Positions 26,801 through 35,447 of a DNA stretch of 40,816 nucleotides are shown piece after piece. The notes beneath the pieces are model-generated. The model saw nothing but the letters and a program-made list of their open reading frames with translations, searched no databases and was not told the DNA's origin. Origin of the DNA: Bacteroidales bacterium (GTDB lineage Bacteria > Bacteroidota > Bacteroidia > Bacteroidales > UBA932); the NCBI GenBank assembly GCA_017455065.1, contig JAFTBU010000058.1, positions 1-40,816 of the forward strand, written 5' to 3'. Position 1 is the stretch's first letter. The number at the start of each line of letters is the position of its first letter. The translations under genes and the position numbers were made by a program.

Positions 26801-27030
26801 CCGACGGCGGGGAGGAAGAATACCCTGTCCCCTTCCACGAGGTTGTAAAGGTCTGCGCTGCAGTATTCGGCGGCTTCCTGGGTGGGGAGGATGACCAGAT
26901 GGGTGCCTTGGTTTGCGATCTGGCTCAACACGAACCAGCGGGCGGACAGAAACAGCCCACGGCAGAATACTTCATCGGAAGAAAGTATCCTGTCGCGCAA
27001 AAGTTCGGTGGACTTTTGACTTATCAACAT
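23842..27030 (-). CDS. mfd: Transcription-repair coupling factor Mfd
   Basis: A 1062-residue DNA translocase that removes stalled RNA polymerase at lesions and recruits UvrA. N-terminal UvrB-like module, then the RNA-polymerase-interacting domain starting near FNIGDYVVHIDHGVGIF, then a RecG-like motor with Walker A GDVGFGKTE at about residues 540-548, PTTILALQHY, a DEEQ box (IIDEEQKFGV) near 640 and the TRG-like RGAGNLLGAEQSGFISEMGF. The C-terminal D7 domain follows. Slightly shorter than the E. coli protein, as I would expect for the phylum. The start at 27030 (MLISQKSTELL) is the only reasonable one. Confidence 0.97.
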   Translation of the reverse strand: MLISQKSTELLRDRILSSDEVFCRGLFLSARWFVLSQIANQGTHLVILPTQEAAEYCSADLYNLVEGDRVFFLPAVGTSIERSNYKSSLSVQRTSAIEKILTSAPGELCIIVTYPAAISEGIPDSKKISEGILEISVGKEYSHEFLTHKLIESGFEKVDFVSAPGQFAVRGSLVDVFSYSYNNPYRISFWGDEVEKIGSFDCNTQLSRESFDKVEIVSSILTEDNENGCSLISILPPAATVWLDSSDMYRQEEFFKALGPFKRVFLDTPLSKEDSSPVQFNIAPQPVFNKNFELLTEDINSRIEGGYKVFIFSEKENQLERIKSILVQEGGHLPELVARRNIHNGFIDHQDKICCYSDHEIFDRFHRVSIRRSVEKSEQLTINDLNSFNIGDYVVHIDHGVGIFGGLVRMRDDFGRMKEVVKITYKDGDVVFVSVHALHKISRFRSREGEAPRINKLGSKTWQTLKTGAKSKVKDIAKDLIQLYAKRKASKGFAFSADTYLQEELESSFMYEDTPDQEAATIAVKHDMEDDCPMDRLICGDVGFGKTEVAIRAAFKAVVDGKQVAVLVPTTILALQHYTTFRSRLEGFPCTVDYVSRLRTAKELSDIKKRLAEGKIDILIGTHKILGAGFDFKDLGLLIIDEEQKFGVSAKEKLRQLRSNVDTLTLTATPIPRTLQFSLLGARDLSIINTPPPNRIPVQTEIILFDKEEIRSIINYELNRGGQVFFLHNKVEELQSIHDILHGLIPDMKICIAHGQMESKELENRILNFMRGDYDMLLCTTIIENGLDIPNANTIIINQAQNIGLSDLHQLRGRVGRSNIRAFCYLIVPPLVTITDDARRRLKAIEEFSDLGSGFNIAMQDLDIRGAGNLLGAEQSGFISEMGFETYQTILAEAMEELGVETGLSGKTVRGSFNVDCTVETDKPAHIPDEYVDVTAEKIRIYKQLDASTTDKEINIYYDQLADRFGPAPEEVDNLFRVVKIRNAGSKLGFEKIIVKNGMFIAFFISNPMSPYYKSKTFENLLQKIEKLPSEMTLKQSDSKLKIVARGIDTLEKAYALLIKLR

Positions 27031-27287
27031 ATCTTTTGAATTCTTGTTGAAAAGCGGTTTAAAGCATTGTTTATTTCAGGCCTCGCCGGAGTTGATAACT
27101 TTCATGGCTGAGTTTTCAACTGTCCGCCAAACTCTCCGGGCACCGGTTTTTCAACAGGAATTTTTTTTTCAATAGTTTCAATTATAACTGATTATGGATG
27201 TTTTAACAATTTCAACAGCTAAATAAACATAACCAGATTATAAAAATAAAAAAGTATATTTGTATTTGGATTACAAACTGGGGCTAT
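27031..27287. promoter_or_regulatory. mfd-ruvB divergent intergenic region with TT(A/T)TCAAC motif cluster
   Basis: This 257-base AT-rich gap separates two divergent genes. Exact TT(A/T)TCAAC copies lie at 27113-27120 and 27148-27155 on the plus strand and 27046-27053 and 27091-27098 on the minus strand; a fifth (27021-27028, plus strand) lies just inside mfd. Near matches are at 27166-27173 and 27209-27216. The motif differs by one base from a typical DnaA box (TTATCCACA). A strongly AT-rich stretch follows (27181-27265) and holds the ruvB -7 box. DnaA binding, a local regulator or chance are all possible. Confidence 0.45.
27255..27262 (+). promoter_or_regulatory. -7 box of ruvB
   Basis: TATATTTG fits TAnnTTTG and ends 25 bases before the ruvB ATG. 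No clear -33 TTTG is seen at the expected distance. Confidence 0.5.
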
Positions 27288-28328
27288 ATGGCTGACTTCA
27301 ATCCTCATACCTCAATCGAGGACAAAGATAAGGATTTAGATGGAATAATAAGACCGCAAAGGATCGATGATTTTACCGGACAGGATGAAATCATCTCCAA
27401 TCTGTCAGTGTACATCAAGGCCGCGAAAATGAGGGGGGACACCCTGGACCACACTCTTTTCCATGGTCCTCCGGGTCTCGGCAAGACCACCCTCGCCCAT
27501 ATCATAGCCAACGAACTCGGTGTAAATATAAAGGTGACTTCCGGTCCCGTCATCACCCGTCCGGGAGACCTGGCGGGTCTGTTGACTTCGCTGGAGACCG
27601 GGGACGTGCTTTTCATCGACGAGATACACCGCCTCTCCCCCGAAGTGGAGGAGTACCTGTATTCTGCCATGGAGGACTTCGTCATCGACATCATGATAGA
27701 CAAGGGTCCGGGAGCGAGATCCGTCCGCATTGCCCTTAATCCTTTCACCCTCGTGGCGGCCACCACCCGGAGCGGACTGCTGACGGCGCCGCTGCGGGAA
27801 AGGTTCGGCATAAATTGCGCCCTGGAGTACTACGATACGGAGCAGATCTTCCGCATTGTCCTGAGGAGCGCCGGCATACTGGGAGTGGGGATAGACGACG
27901 AGGCGGCGAGGGAGATAGCGCTGCGCAGCCGCGGTACGCCGCGTATTTCTAACGCTCTGCTGAAGAGGGTCAGGGATTTCGCGCAGGTGATGGGAGAGGG
28001 CCATATCGACTTGAAGATCACCAAGTACGCCCTGGACAAGCTCAAGATAGATACCAGGGGACTGGATGCCATAGACAACAAGATCCTCCGGTCCATAATA
28101 ACCACTTTCAAGGGAGGTCCTGTGGGTGCAAATACCATAGCTTCGGCTATCAGCGAGGATGTGGGCACCTATGAGGAGGTGTATGAGCCTTTCCTTATCA
28201 AGGAGGGTTTCATAGTGAGGACTTCGAGGGGCAGGGTGGCCACGAATATGGCCTACAAGCATCTCGGATTGGACCAATATATACCTGAAGAGGAGAACTC
28301 TCTTTTTAGTTTGACTAAAAATGACTAA
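27288..28328 (+). CDS. ruvB: Holliday junction branch migration ATPase RuvB
   Basis: A 346-residue AAA+ hexameric motor that, with RuvA, drives Holliday junction branch migration. Walker A GPPGLGKT at 60-67, Walker [11 protein letters not shown] at 108-117, sensor 1 in [11 protein letters not shown] and the arginine-finger region APLRERFG are all present. A winged-helix C-terminus ends near [14 protein letters not shown]. Length is normal. ruvA is not adjacent: it lies about 7 kb downstream on the opposite strand. sdhA follows after 32 bases with a -7 box in the gap. Confidence 0.98.
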   Translation: MADFNPHTSIEDKDKDLDGIIRPQRIDDFTGQDEIISNLSVYIKAAKMRGDTLDHTLFHGPPGLGKTTLAHIIANELGVNIKVTSGPVITRPGDLAGLLTSLETGDVLFIDEIHRLSPEVEEYLYSAMEDFVIDIMIDKGPGARSVRIALNPFTLVAATTRSGLLTAPLRERFGINCALEYYDTEQIFRIVLRSAGILGVGIDDEAAREIALRSRGTPRISNALLKRVRDFAQVMGEGHIDLKITKYALDKLKIDTRGLDAIDNKILRSIITTFKGGPVGANTIASAISEDVGTYEEVYEPFLIKEGFIVRTSRGRVATNMAYKHLGLDQYIPEEENSLFSLTKND

Positions 28329-28337
28329 ACTTGCCAT

Positions 28338-28345
28338 TATTTTTG
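28338..28345 (+). promoter_or_regulatory. -7 box of sdhA-sdhB
   Basis: TATTTTTG fits TAnnTTTG and ends 15 bases before the sdhA ATG at 28361. It suggests that the two dehydrogenase genes are transcribed from their own promoter rather than only with ruvB. Confidence 0.45.
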
Positions 28346-28360
28346 ACAATCCTAACAAAA

Positions 28361-30307
28361 ATGACAGATAAACTTAATTCCAAGATTCCTGAAGGACCCC
28401 TTGCGGAAAAATGGACCAAGCGCAAGTCGGAAATTCACCTTGTAAGCCCTAACAACAAAAGAAAACTTGAAATCATTGTGGTAGGAACCGGTCTCGGCGG
28501 CGCTTCTGCAGCTGCTTCCCTCGGTGAACTCGGCTACAATGTGAAGATTTTCTGCATCAGCGATTCTCCCCGCAGGGCTCACTCCATCGCAGCCCAGGGA
28601 GGTATCAATGCGGCCAAGAATTACCAGAACGACAACGATTCCGTCTACCGTCTCTTCTATGATACGATCAAGGGCGGAGATTACCGCAGCCGTGAGGCCA
28701 ATGTGTACCGTCTGGCAGAGGTCAGCGCCGCCATCATCGACCAGTGCGTCGCTCAGGGCATTCCTTTCGCGAGGGAATACGGCGGATATCTTGCCAACCG
28801 CTCTTTCGGCGGCGTGCAGGTGAGCCGTACTTTCTACGCCCGCGGTCAAACCGGACAGCAGCTACTCCTCGGTGCCTACGCCGCACTGAACAGGCAGATT
28901 GCCGCCGGCACCGTGAAGAGCTATCCCCGCCATGAGATGCTCGACCTGGTGATTGTGAACGGCCAGGCCAAGGGTATTATTGCCAGGAATCTCGTCACCG
29001 GACAGCTCGAAAGGTTCGGAGCGCACGCCGTCGTGATTGCCACCGGAGGCTATGGAAACACTTATTTCCTTTCCACCAACGCTATGAACAGCAACGGATC
29101 CGCCGCGCTGCAGTGCTACAAGAAGGGCGCCTTCTTCGCCAACCCCTGCTTCGCCCAGATCCACCCTACCTGCATCCCCGTGCACGGAGAGCAGCAGTGC
29201 AAGCTCACCCTCATGTCAGAGTCCCTGCGTAACGACGGACGTATCTGGGTGCCCAAGAAACTCGAAGATGTGGAGAAACTCCGCAAGCATCAGATAAAGG
29301 CTTCCCAGATCCCCGAGGAGGACAGGGATTACTATCTCGAGCGCCGCTATCCCGCATTCGGAAACCTCGTCCCCAGGGATGTGGCTTCCCGTGCAGCCAA
29401 GGAGAGGTGCGATGCCGGTTTCGGTGTCAATGAGACAGGCAAGGCCGTATTCCTCGATTTCGCCGACGCCATCAAGAGGCTGGGTCACCAGAGGGTGGCC
29501 GAGAGGTACGGAAACCTGTTCGAGATGTATGAGAAGATCACAGCTTCTTCCCCTTGGGAGGAGCCTATGATGATATATCCCGCCATCCACTACACCATGG
29601 GCGGTATATGGGTCGACTACGATCTCCAGACCACCGTTCCCGGTCTGTACGCCATCGGTGAGGCCAACTTCTCCGACCACGGTGGAAACCGTCTCGGCGC
29701 TTCAGCTCTCATGCAGGGTCTTGCCGACGGTTATTTCATTCTGCCTGTGACTATAGGCGACTATCTGTCCAAAAAGTTCGCCGAGCCCAAGACCGATGTG
29801 GACACCAAGGAATTCATCGAGGCTGAAAAGGCAGTGCAGGCCCGTATAGACAGGCTTTTCGCTATCAAGGGTAAGAAGACCGTGGATTCCATCCATAAGG
29901 AACTTGGTCATATCATGTGGAACAATGTCGGCATGGCCCGTGACAAGAAGGGTCTTACCGAGGCCATCAAGCAGATAGCCGAGCTCCGCAAGGATTTCTA
30001 TGAGAATGTGAATGTGCCCGGCTCACAGTTTGAGTTCAACCAGGAGCTTGAGAAGGCTCTCAGGCTCGAGGATTTCTTCGAGATAGGTGATCTCATGGCC
30101 CGTGACGCCCTCCAGAGGGAGGAGTCCTGCGGCGGACATTTCCGTGTGGAGAGCCAGACCGAGGAAGGCGAGGCCAAGAGGGATGACGAGCACTTCATGT
30201 ATGTGGCCGCCTGGGAATACAAGGGCGAAGGCAAGGAGCCTGAACTTCACAAGGAACCCCTCAAATACGAATTCATCAAGGTTGCTACCAGAAACTATAA
30301 AGACTGA
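28361..30307 (+). CDS. sdhA: Succinate dehydrogenase/fumarate reductase flavoprotein subunit
   Basis: A 648-residue catalytic subunit interconverting succinate and fumarate; in anaerobic Bacteroidales it usually works as fumarate reductase (frdA). Nucleotide-binding GTGLGG lies at 42-47, the covalent FAD site is expected at His73 ([10 protein letters not shown]), the active-site block is [13 protein letters not shown], and [11 protein letters not shown] is near residue 445-455. The long form matches the Bacteroidetes B-type enzymes. I chose ATG 28361 over an in-frame ATG at 28331, which would start before the -7 box. sdhB follows 5 bases later. No cytochrome b subunit gene lies beside it. Confidence 0.97.
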   Translation: MTDKLNSKIPEGPLAEKWTKRKSEIHLVSPNNKRKLEIIVVGTGLGGASAAASLGELGYNVKIFCISDSPRRAHSIAAQGGINAAKNYQNDNDSVYRLFYDTIKGGDYRSREANVYRLAEVSAAIIDQCVAQGIPFAREYGGYLANRSFGGVQVSRTFYARGQTGQQLLLGAYAALNRQIAAGTVKSYPRHEMLDLVIVNGQAKGIIARNLVTGQLERFGAHAVVIATGGYGNTYFLSTNAMNSNGSAALQCYKKGAFFANPCFAQIHPTCIPVHGEQQCKLTLMSESLRNDGRIWVPKKLEDVEKLRKHQIKASQIPEEDRDYYLERRYPAFGNLVPRDVASRAAKERCDAGFGVNETGKAVFLDFADAIKRLGHQRVAERYGNLFEMYEKITASSPWEEPMMIYPAIHYTMGGIWVDYDLQTTVPGLYAIGEANFSDHGGNRLGASALMQGLADGYFILPVTIGDYLSKKFAEPKTDVDTKEFIEAEKAVQARIDRLFAIKGKKTVDSIHKELGHIMWNNVGMARDKKGLTEAIKQIAELRKDFYENVNVPGSQFEFNQELEKALRLEDFFEIGDLMARDALQREESCGGHFRVESQTEEGEAKRDDEHFMYVAAWEYKGEGKEPELHKEPLKYEFIKVATRNYKD

Positions 30308-30312
30308 TCGAA

Positions 30313-31092
30313 ATGGAATTCAACTTGAAAATATGGCGTCAGAAAAACGCCAAGACCAAAGGTCACTTCGAGACTTATCATATCTCGGGTATAGAGGAAG
30401 ATGCTTCTTTCCTGGAGATGCTCGATATACTCAATGAGCAGCTCATCAGGGAGGGAACAGATCCGGTAGCAGTCGAAAGAGGATGCCAGAGCAGCGGTCC
30501 CGTGTCGTTCGACCATGACTGCCGTGAGGGTATATGCGGAGCCTGCTCCCTGTATATCGACGGCAGGGCCCATGGTCCGGATGACCATGTGACCACCTGC
30601 CAGCTCTTCATGAGGCATTTCAAGGATGGCGCCACCATCACAGTGGAGCCCTTCAGGAGCGCAGCTTTCCCTGTGATCAAAGACCTCGTGGTGGACAGGA
30701 CGGCATTTGACAAGATACTCCAGGCAGGCGGCTTCATTTCAGTCCGCACCGGTTCCGCCCAGGATGCCAACAATATTCTCATACCTCATGACAAGGCTGA
30801 GGAGAGTATGGACGCCGCCGCATGCGTAGGCTGCGGTGCCTGTGTGGCTACCTGCAAGAACGGATCTGCAATGCTGTTCGTCGCCGCCAGGGTGAGTTCA
30901 CTCGCCCTCCTGCCTCAGGGCCGTCCCGAAGCCAAGCAGAGGGCAAAGGCTATGGTGGCAAAGATGGACGAGCTGGGCTTCGGCAACTGCACGAACACCC
31001 GTGCATGCGAGATGGAATGCCCCAAGGGCATCACCGTCGCGCATATCGCAAGGCTCAACAGGGAGTTCCTCAAGGCCAAGTTCTCAGACTAA
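30313..31092 (+). CDS. sdhB: Succinate dehydrogenase/fumarate reductase iron-sulfur subunit
   Basis: A 259-residue electron-transfer subunit that carries electrons between the flavoprotein and the membrane quinone site. The 2Fe-2S ligands are Cys70, Cys75, Cys78 and Cys96; the 4Fe-4S set is Cys171, Cys174, Cys177 with Cys181; the remaining cluster uses Cys226, Cys232 and Cys236 ([14 protein letters not shown]). All cysteines are intact. It is the last gene of the pair: hflX converges from the other strand after a 4-base gap, so no third subunit follows. Confidence 0.97.
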   Translation: MEFNLKIWRQKNAKTKGHFETYHISGIEEDASFLEMLDILNEQLIREGTDPVAVERGCQSSGPVSFDHDCREGICGACSLYIDGRAHGPDDHVTTCQLFMRHFKDGATITVEPFRSAAFPVIKDLVVDRTAFDKILQAGGFISVRTGSAQDANNILIPHDKAEESMDAAACVGCGACVATCKNGSAMLFVAARVSSLALLPQGRPEAKQRAKAMVAKMDELGFGNCTNTRACEMECPKGITVAHIARLNREFLKAKFSD

Positions 31093-31096
31093 GCCT

Positions 31097-32281
31097 CTAC
31101 CAAAGGAAATTATTGAACGGATAACGTCCGGCATGAATCTCCGCAACCATCTTGTAGATGTCGTTGCGGAGTTTTTCCAACCCCTCCTTCTTCTTGGCTG
31201 ACATGAAGATGCAGGGGATTTTCTTTTCGTCTATCCACCTGTGTTTCAAGTCTTCCAGGGTTTCGTTCTTGCGCGAACGGGGCTCCAGTGAGAATTCGTC
31301 GTATTCTTCATAGGTGAAGGCATCCGTCTTGTTGAAAACTATATAGACGGGCTTGTCCTGGGCGCCTATGTCTTTGAGGGTCCTGTTCACGACTTCCACC
31401 TGCTCCTCGAATCCGGGATGGGATACGTCCACCACATGGATGAGGATATCGGCTTCACGGACTTCGTCCAGGGTGCTCTTGAAGGCTTCTATCAGCTGGG
31501 TGGGCAGTTTGCGTATGAATCCTACGGTGTCGCTCAGAAGGAAAGGCACATTTTCTATGACCACTTTACGCACTGTGGTGTCGAGGGTGGCGAAGAGTTT
31601 GTTTTCTGCGAAGACGTCGGATTTGGCCAGCAGATTCATCAGAGTGCTCTTTCCGACGTTGGTGTACCCCACCAGGGAAAGCCTTACCAGCTGGCCTCTG
31701 TTGCTTCTCTGGGTGGCCATCTGGCGGTCGACTTTCTTAAGCTGCTCCTTGAGTTTGCTGATCTTTTCGTTGACTATACGGCGGTCGATTTCTATCTGGG
31801 TCTCACCCATACCGCCTCGGGTGCCTATACCACCTCTCTGCCTCTCCAAGTGGGTCCACATACCGGCCAGTCTGGGCAGCATGTAGTTGTATTTGGCGAG
31901 GTCCACCTGCATCTTGGCATATGAAGTCTTGGCCCTCTGGGCGAAGATTTCCAGGATAAGGCTGGTCCTGTCCACGACAGAGGAAGTCTTGATGACCCTT
32001 TCTATGTTTCTCTGCTGCATCCCGGTCAATTCGTCATCGAATATCACGTATTTGATGCAGTTTTCCTCGCAGTAATCTGCAATCTCCTGCAGTTTACCAC
32101 TCCTTATATAAGTAGCTTTCTCGGGCTTATCGAGTCTTTGGATGAACTTCTTGTCTCCGGTCACACCGGCAGTCTCCGCAAGGAACTGAAGTTCGTCCAG
32201 ATACTCCATTATCTTTTCCTCATCATCATTCTTTTTGATGATTCCTACAAATACTGCTGTTTCCTCTCTGTTGATATCCAT
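31097..32281 (-). CDS. hflX: Ribosome-associated GTPase HflX
   Basis: A 394-residue GTPase that binds and splits stalled ribosomes in other bacteria. The N-terminal HflX domain is followed by the family hallmark GGIGTRGGMGETQIE at 150-164, a coiled-coil linker (about 165-195), G1 GYTNVGKST at 205-213, G3 DTVGFIRKLP, and NKTD in VFNKTDAF. Length fits the family. The start codon lies only 8 bases after the T-run of the upstream tonB terminator, so there is no room for a separate promoter between the two; expression probably comes by read-through or from a promoter inside the tonB end. Confidence 0.96.
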   Translation of the reverse strand: MDINREETAVFVGIIKKNDDEEKIMEYLDELQFLAETAGVTGDKKFIQRLDKPEKATYIRSGKLQEIADYCEENCIKYVIFDDELTGMQQRNIERVIKTSSVVDRTSLILEIFAQRAKTSYAKMQVDLAKYNYMLPRLAGMWTHLERQRGGIGTRGGMGETQIEIDRRIVNEKISKLKEQLKKVDRQMATQRSNRGQLVRLSLVGYTNVGKSTLMNLLAKSDVFAENKLFATLDTTVRKVVIENVPFLLSDTVGFIRKLPTQLIEAFKSTLDEVREADILIHVVDVSHPGFEEQVEVVNRTLKDIGAQDKPVYIVFNKTDAFTYEEYDEFSLEPRSRKNETLEDLKHRWIDEKKIPCIFMSAKKKEGLEKLRNDIYKMVAEIHAGRYPFNNFLW

Positions 32282-32288
32282 AAGCCGT

Positions 32289-32319
32289 TAAAAAAAGGCT
32301 ATCCGTCGGGACAGCCTTT
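32289..32319 (-). terminator. Intrinsic terminator after tonB
   Basis: On the minus strand the stem AAAGGCT...AGCCTTT (32294-32319, with an inner TCC/GGA pairing past one A-C mismatch and a 4-base loop) is followed by a run of seven or more T. It lies 21 bases after the tonB stop and reads in the tonB direction. The hflX ATG follows 8 bases later. Confidence 0.8.
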
Positions 32320-32340
32320 AATCTTAAAAGTTTGTTTCTT

Positions 32341-33030
32341 TTAGCGAAGCTGGAAGATCACGGGGAAGGTGTAGGTAACCTTCACAGCACGGTCTCTCTG
32401 CTTGCCGGGTTTCCACTTAGGTGAGCTGGAAACGACCCTGACAGCCTCTTTGTCGAGAGCGTCATCAACGCCACGGACCACCTTTACGTTGGACACGCTG
32501 CCGTCGGGATTTACGGTAAACTGAAGCATAACCCTGCCCTGTACACCGTTTTCTTTGGCGATTTCAGGATAGTTGAGCCTTTCGTTCACCCACTTTGAGA
32601 AAGCATTTGCGTCACCGCCCTGGAATGTAGGCTTTTCCTCCACCAACTGGAAAGGAATAGCTTCTTCTTCCACTGTCTCTTCGACGACTTCCTCGACGTA
32701 GTCAATGATATCGACACCGAGGTTTGCATCGTCCTCAAGGTTAACGAAATTATCCTCTACCTGGATGTCATCGTCGATGATGTCAATCTGGTCGGAAAGA
32801 ACAGGAATCTTGTTGATTTCCGGCGGCGGGGGAGGAGTCTCTTCAGTGATGGGAACCATCTCATCTTCAATGATTTCCTCGCTCACAGCTTCGAGCACGG
32901 AGACTTTCTTATCCTTGCTGCTCCAGTTGAATGCGCCGAGGACGATCAGAAGTGAGATCACGAAACCAATCTCCGTGAAAAGGAGTCTCTTGTTGTTGAG
33001 ATCGGCCTTGGGTGATTTTTTAACTTCCAT
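32341..33030 (-). CDS. TonB family energy transducer
   Basis: A 229-residue TonB-like protein that transmits proton-motive force from the ExbBD complex to outer-membrane receptors. A short cytoplasmic lead is followed by one membrane anchor (about 20-37, LFTEIGFVISLLIVLGAF), a proline stretch (EETPPPPPEINK), an acidic linker rich in D and E, and the C-terminal TonB domain (YPEIAKENGVQGRVMLQFTV... KWKPGKQRDRAVKVTYTFP). I chose ATG 33030 because the frame above it would include the promoter and overlap ybeY. No exbB or exbD is seen in the window. Confidence 0.9.
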   Translation of the reverse strand: MEVKKSPKADLNNKRLLFTEIGFVISLLIVLGAFNWSSKDKKVSVLEAVSEEIIEDEMVPITEETPPPPPEINKIPVLSDQIDIIDDDIQVEDNFVNLEDDANLGVDIIDYVEEVVEETVEEEAIPFQLVEEKPTFQGGDANAFSKWVNERLNYPEIAKENGVQGRVMLQFTVNPDGSVSNVKVVRGVDDALDKEAVRVVSSSPKWKPGKQRDRAVKVTYTFPVIFQLR

Positions 33031-33060
33031 ATTTCTAAAATTATATTTCTTTCCAAGTCG

Positions 33061-33091
33061 TAAAGATAGAAATAAATATTTCAAAAAACAA
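33061..33091 (-). promoter_or_regulatory. Promoter of tonB
   Basis: On the minus strand TTG (33089-33091), a 20-base spacer and TATCTTTA (33061-33068) fit the Bacteroidetes -33/-7 arrangement, about 30 bases before the tonB ATG. It is divergent from the ybeY promoter only about 20 bases away. Confidence 0.55.
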
Positions 33092-33110
33092 TTATTTGAT
33101 TTAAAAGCAG

Positions 33111-33118
33111 TAGATTTG
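33111..33118 (+). promoter_or_regulatory. -7 box of ybeY-mnmG
   Basis: TAGATTTG fits TAnnTTTG and ends 15 bases before the ybeY ATG at 33134. It lies back to back with the tonB promoter, so the two could interfere or share control. Confidence 0.5.
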
Positions 33119-33133
33119 CTAAAATTTTCAGAA

Positions 33134-33559
33134 ATGGTCAGATATTTTACCGAGGATACGGATTTCAAGTTCAAGGGAAAACTCCTGAACAACAAGTGGT
33201 ATAAGTTCGTCGCGGAAAGCGAGGTCCGGAAGTTGGGCGATATCAATGTGATATTCTGCTCAGACAACTATCTGCTCGATATTAATATAAAGTATCTGCA
33301 TCACGACTATTTCACTGATATCATCACTTTCGATTATTCGGAAGGCAAGACCATTTCAGGAGATCTTTTCATCAGTGTCGATTCCGTCAAGGAGAATGCG
33401 GTATTTTATAAGACAGAGTTTGAGGAAGAATTGAACCGTGTCCTGGTGCACGGCGTACTTCATCTTATCGGCTACGATGATCATAGCGAAGATGAAATCG
33501 CCACCATGCGATCCAAGGAGAATTATTATCTGGGCATCCGTAAAGTCATAGCCGGTTAG
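33134..33559 (+). CDS. ybeY: rRNA maturation endoribonuclease YbeY
   Basis: A 141-residue metalloprotein needed for 16S rRNA 3' maturation and ribosome quality control. The signature is [12 protein letters not shown] at 106-117. The first two ligands (His106, His110) are as usual, but the third position (normally His at the tenth residue after the first) is Asp116, with His117 just after. A longer frame runs from 32705 through tonB on the other strand; the real start is ATG 33134, which has a promoter and gives normal family length. mnmG follows after 1 base, so the two are translationally coupled. Confidence 0.92.
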   Translation: MVRYFTEDTDFKFKGKLLNNKWYKFVAESEVRKLGDINVIFCSDNYLLDINIKYLHHDYFTDIITFDYSEGKTISGDLFISVDSVKENAVFYKTEFEEELNRVLVHGVLHLIGYDDHSEDEIATMRSKENYYLGIRKVIAG

Positions 33560-33560
33560 G

Positions 33561-35447
33561 ATGGACTATTCTTATGACATAATAGTCGTGGGCGGAGGTC
33601 ATGCCGGCTGTGAAGCAGCCATGGCCGCTTCCAATCTCGGAGCCTCTGTGCTGCTGGTCACCGCCGATATGACTTCTTATGCCAAGATGTCCTGCAATCC
33701 TGCGGTTGGAGGTATTGCCAAGGGTCAGATAGTCCGCGAGATCGACGCGCTCGGAGGCTATACCGGAATAGTCACTGATATGTCCACCCTCCAGTTCCGC
33801 ATGCTGAACCGCTCAAAAGGTCCCGCAATGTGGAGCCCTAGGGCCCAGTGCGACAAAATCCAATTTTCGCTGAATTGGCGTAAAATACTTGAAAGTAATT
33901 CAAAATTAGATATTTACGCTGATTTTGCCACAGAATTCCTCTTCGAGAATTCAAAAATCTGCGGAGTCATGACCAATACAGGCGCTATTTTCAAGTCTCG
34001 GGCAGTTGTTTTGACTGCAGGAACTTTCCTCGGAGGCAAGCTTTTCATCGGCCGGACCAGGATGGAAGGAGGAAGAATCGGCGAATTTGCCTCTTACGGA
34101 CTCACTCAGCAGCTCTCTTCTTACGGTATAAACACCGACAGAATGAAGACCGGGACCCCTCCGAGGATAGATATTTCGTCTGTCGACACCTCTACATTGA
34201 CTCAGCAATTCGGCGATGTAGAGCCTGAGCGTTTTTCGTACCTTTTGTCTCCGTCATCTATTCAGGCAGGATTGCCTCAAATGGCCTGCTATATCCTTCA
34301 TACAACTGAAAAGGTGCATGATATTTTACGTCAAGGATTTAGCGACTCGCCACTTTTCTCCGGAGCCATACATGGCAAAGGCCCCAGATATTGCCCAAGC
34401 ATAGAAGACAAACTTCGTGTATTTCCGGATAAGTTGTCTCATCAACTTTTCCTCGAGCCTGAGGGTCGGAACACTACAGAATTCTACCTTCAGGGCTTCT
34501 CTTCTTCGCTCCCTTTACAGACCCAGTTGGATGCTCTTCATGCCATTCCCGGTCTAGAGTCTGTCAAGATTTTCCGTCCTGCTTACGCTGTCGAGTACGA
34601 CTATTTCGATCCTCGTCAACTTTACAAAACTCTCGAATCCCGCTGCATCGAAAATTTATATCTCGCCGGTCAGGTCAACGGAACTACAGGATACGAAGAA
34701 GCCGCAGCACAGGGTTTGGTAGCCGGCATCAATGCTGCGCTTAAACTTCAGGGAAAAGAGCCTTTCATACTCTCCAGAGATGAATCTTACATAGGTGTTT
34801 TGATAGATGATCTCATCACAAAGGGTGTGGATGAACCTTACCGTATGTTCACTTCCAGGGCCGAATTCCGCATTCTGCTGCGCCAGGACAATGCTGATGA
34901 ACGGCTTACAGCCAAGTCCCATGCTATAGGACTGGCCTCTGATGAGAGGTACGAGACTATGCTGAACAAGTATTCTCAGGTCAATAAACTACTCGAGTTA
35001 TCTTCTTCAGCGAAGATCACTGCAAAGTCTGTCAATAGTTATCTTGAATCTGTATCTTCGACGCCTTTGACTGATTCCAAGAAACTGTCTGAGTTGGTTA
35101 CTCGCCCAGAGCTCTCCCTTACCTCTTTGCTCCCTTTTGTTCCACGTGGAACATTTGATATATTTGGAGTTAAACTTCCTGTAGATAAGGAAGTTACGGA
35201 TTCTGTGGAAATCTCTATCAAGTATAAAGGATATATTGAAAGGGAGATTCAGTTGGCTAAAAAGCTGAACCGACTTGAGGATCTTGCCATTCCTGATACC
35301 TTCGACTTTTCCAAGGTTTCAGGCCTCACTATAGAGTGCCGGCAGAAGCTTGAGAGATATAAACCCCGCACCATAGCAGATGCTTCCCGTATTTCGGGAG
35401 TCTCTCCTTCTGATATAGCTGTGCTTCTGGTGTATTTCGGCCGCTGA
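33561..35447 (+). CDS. mnmG: tRNA uridine-5-carboxymethylaminomethyl modification enzyme MnmG
   Basis: A 628-residue FAD enzyme that, with MnmE, modifies wobble uridine 34 of certain tRNAs. FAD-binding [10 protein letters not shown] at 11-20, [11 protein letters not shown] near 46-56, a GTPPRID motif and the C-terminal helical domain ([23 protein letters not shown]) are all present. Length is typical. The coding sequence uses clearly more A/T-ending codons than mutS or glyS. Its 3' part contains a perfect parS-like palindrome (35138-35153) encoding V-P-R-G-T, and a second copy follows the stop directly. In many bacteria this gene lies near the replication origin. Confidence 0.98.
   Translation: MDYSYDIIVVGGGHAGCEAAMAASNLGASVLLVTADMTSYAKMSCNPAVGGIAKGQIVREIDALGGYTGIVTDMSTLQFRMLNRSKGPAMWSPRAQCDKIQFSLNWRKILESNSKLDIYADFATEFLFENSKICGVMTNTGAIFKSRAVVLTAGTFLGGKLFIGRTRMEGGRIGEFASYGLTQQLSSYGINTDRMKTGTPPRIDISSVDTSTLTQQFGDVEPERFSYLLSPSSIQAGLPQMACYILHTTEKVHDILRQGFSDSPLFSGAIHGKGPRYCPSIEDKLRVFPDKLSHQLFLEPEGRNTTEFYLQGFSSSLPLQTQLDALHAIPGLESVKIFRPAYAVEYDYFDPRQLYKTLESRCIENLYLAGQVNGTTGYEEAAAQGLVAGINAALKLQGKEPFILSRDESYIGVLIDDLITKGVDEPYRMFTSRAEFRILLRQDNADERLTAKSHAIGLASDERYETMLNKYSQVNKLLELSSSAKITAKSVNSYLESVSSTPLTDSKKLSELVTRPELSLTSLLPFVPRGTFDIFGVKLPVDKEVTDSVEISIKYKGYIEREIQLAKKLNRLEDLAIPDTFDFSKVSGLTIECRQKLERYKPRTIADASRISGVSPSDIAVLLVYFGR
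35138..35153. promoter_or_regulatory. parS-like centromere site inside mnmG
   Basis: The perfect 16-bp palindrome TGTTCCACGTGGAACA matches the bacterial chromosomal parS consensus bound by ParB (TGTTnCACGTGAAACA and its symmetrical forms). It is embedded in the mnmG reading frame and encodes V-P-R-G-T. An identical copy lies 310 bp downstream. No parA or parB gene is present in the window. Confidence 0.8.

Noticed and set aside
32705-33133. N-terminal extension of YbeY through the tonB gene
   Set aside because: The extension is antisense to TonB and upstream of the ybeY -7 box; the ATG at 33134 gives the normal family length.
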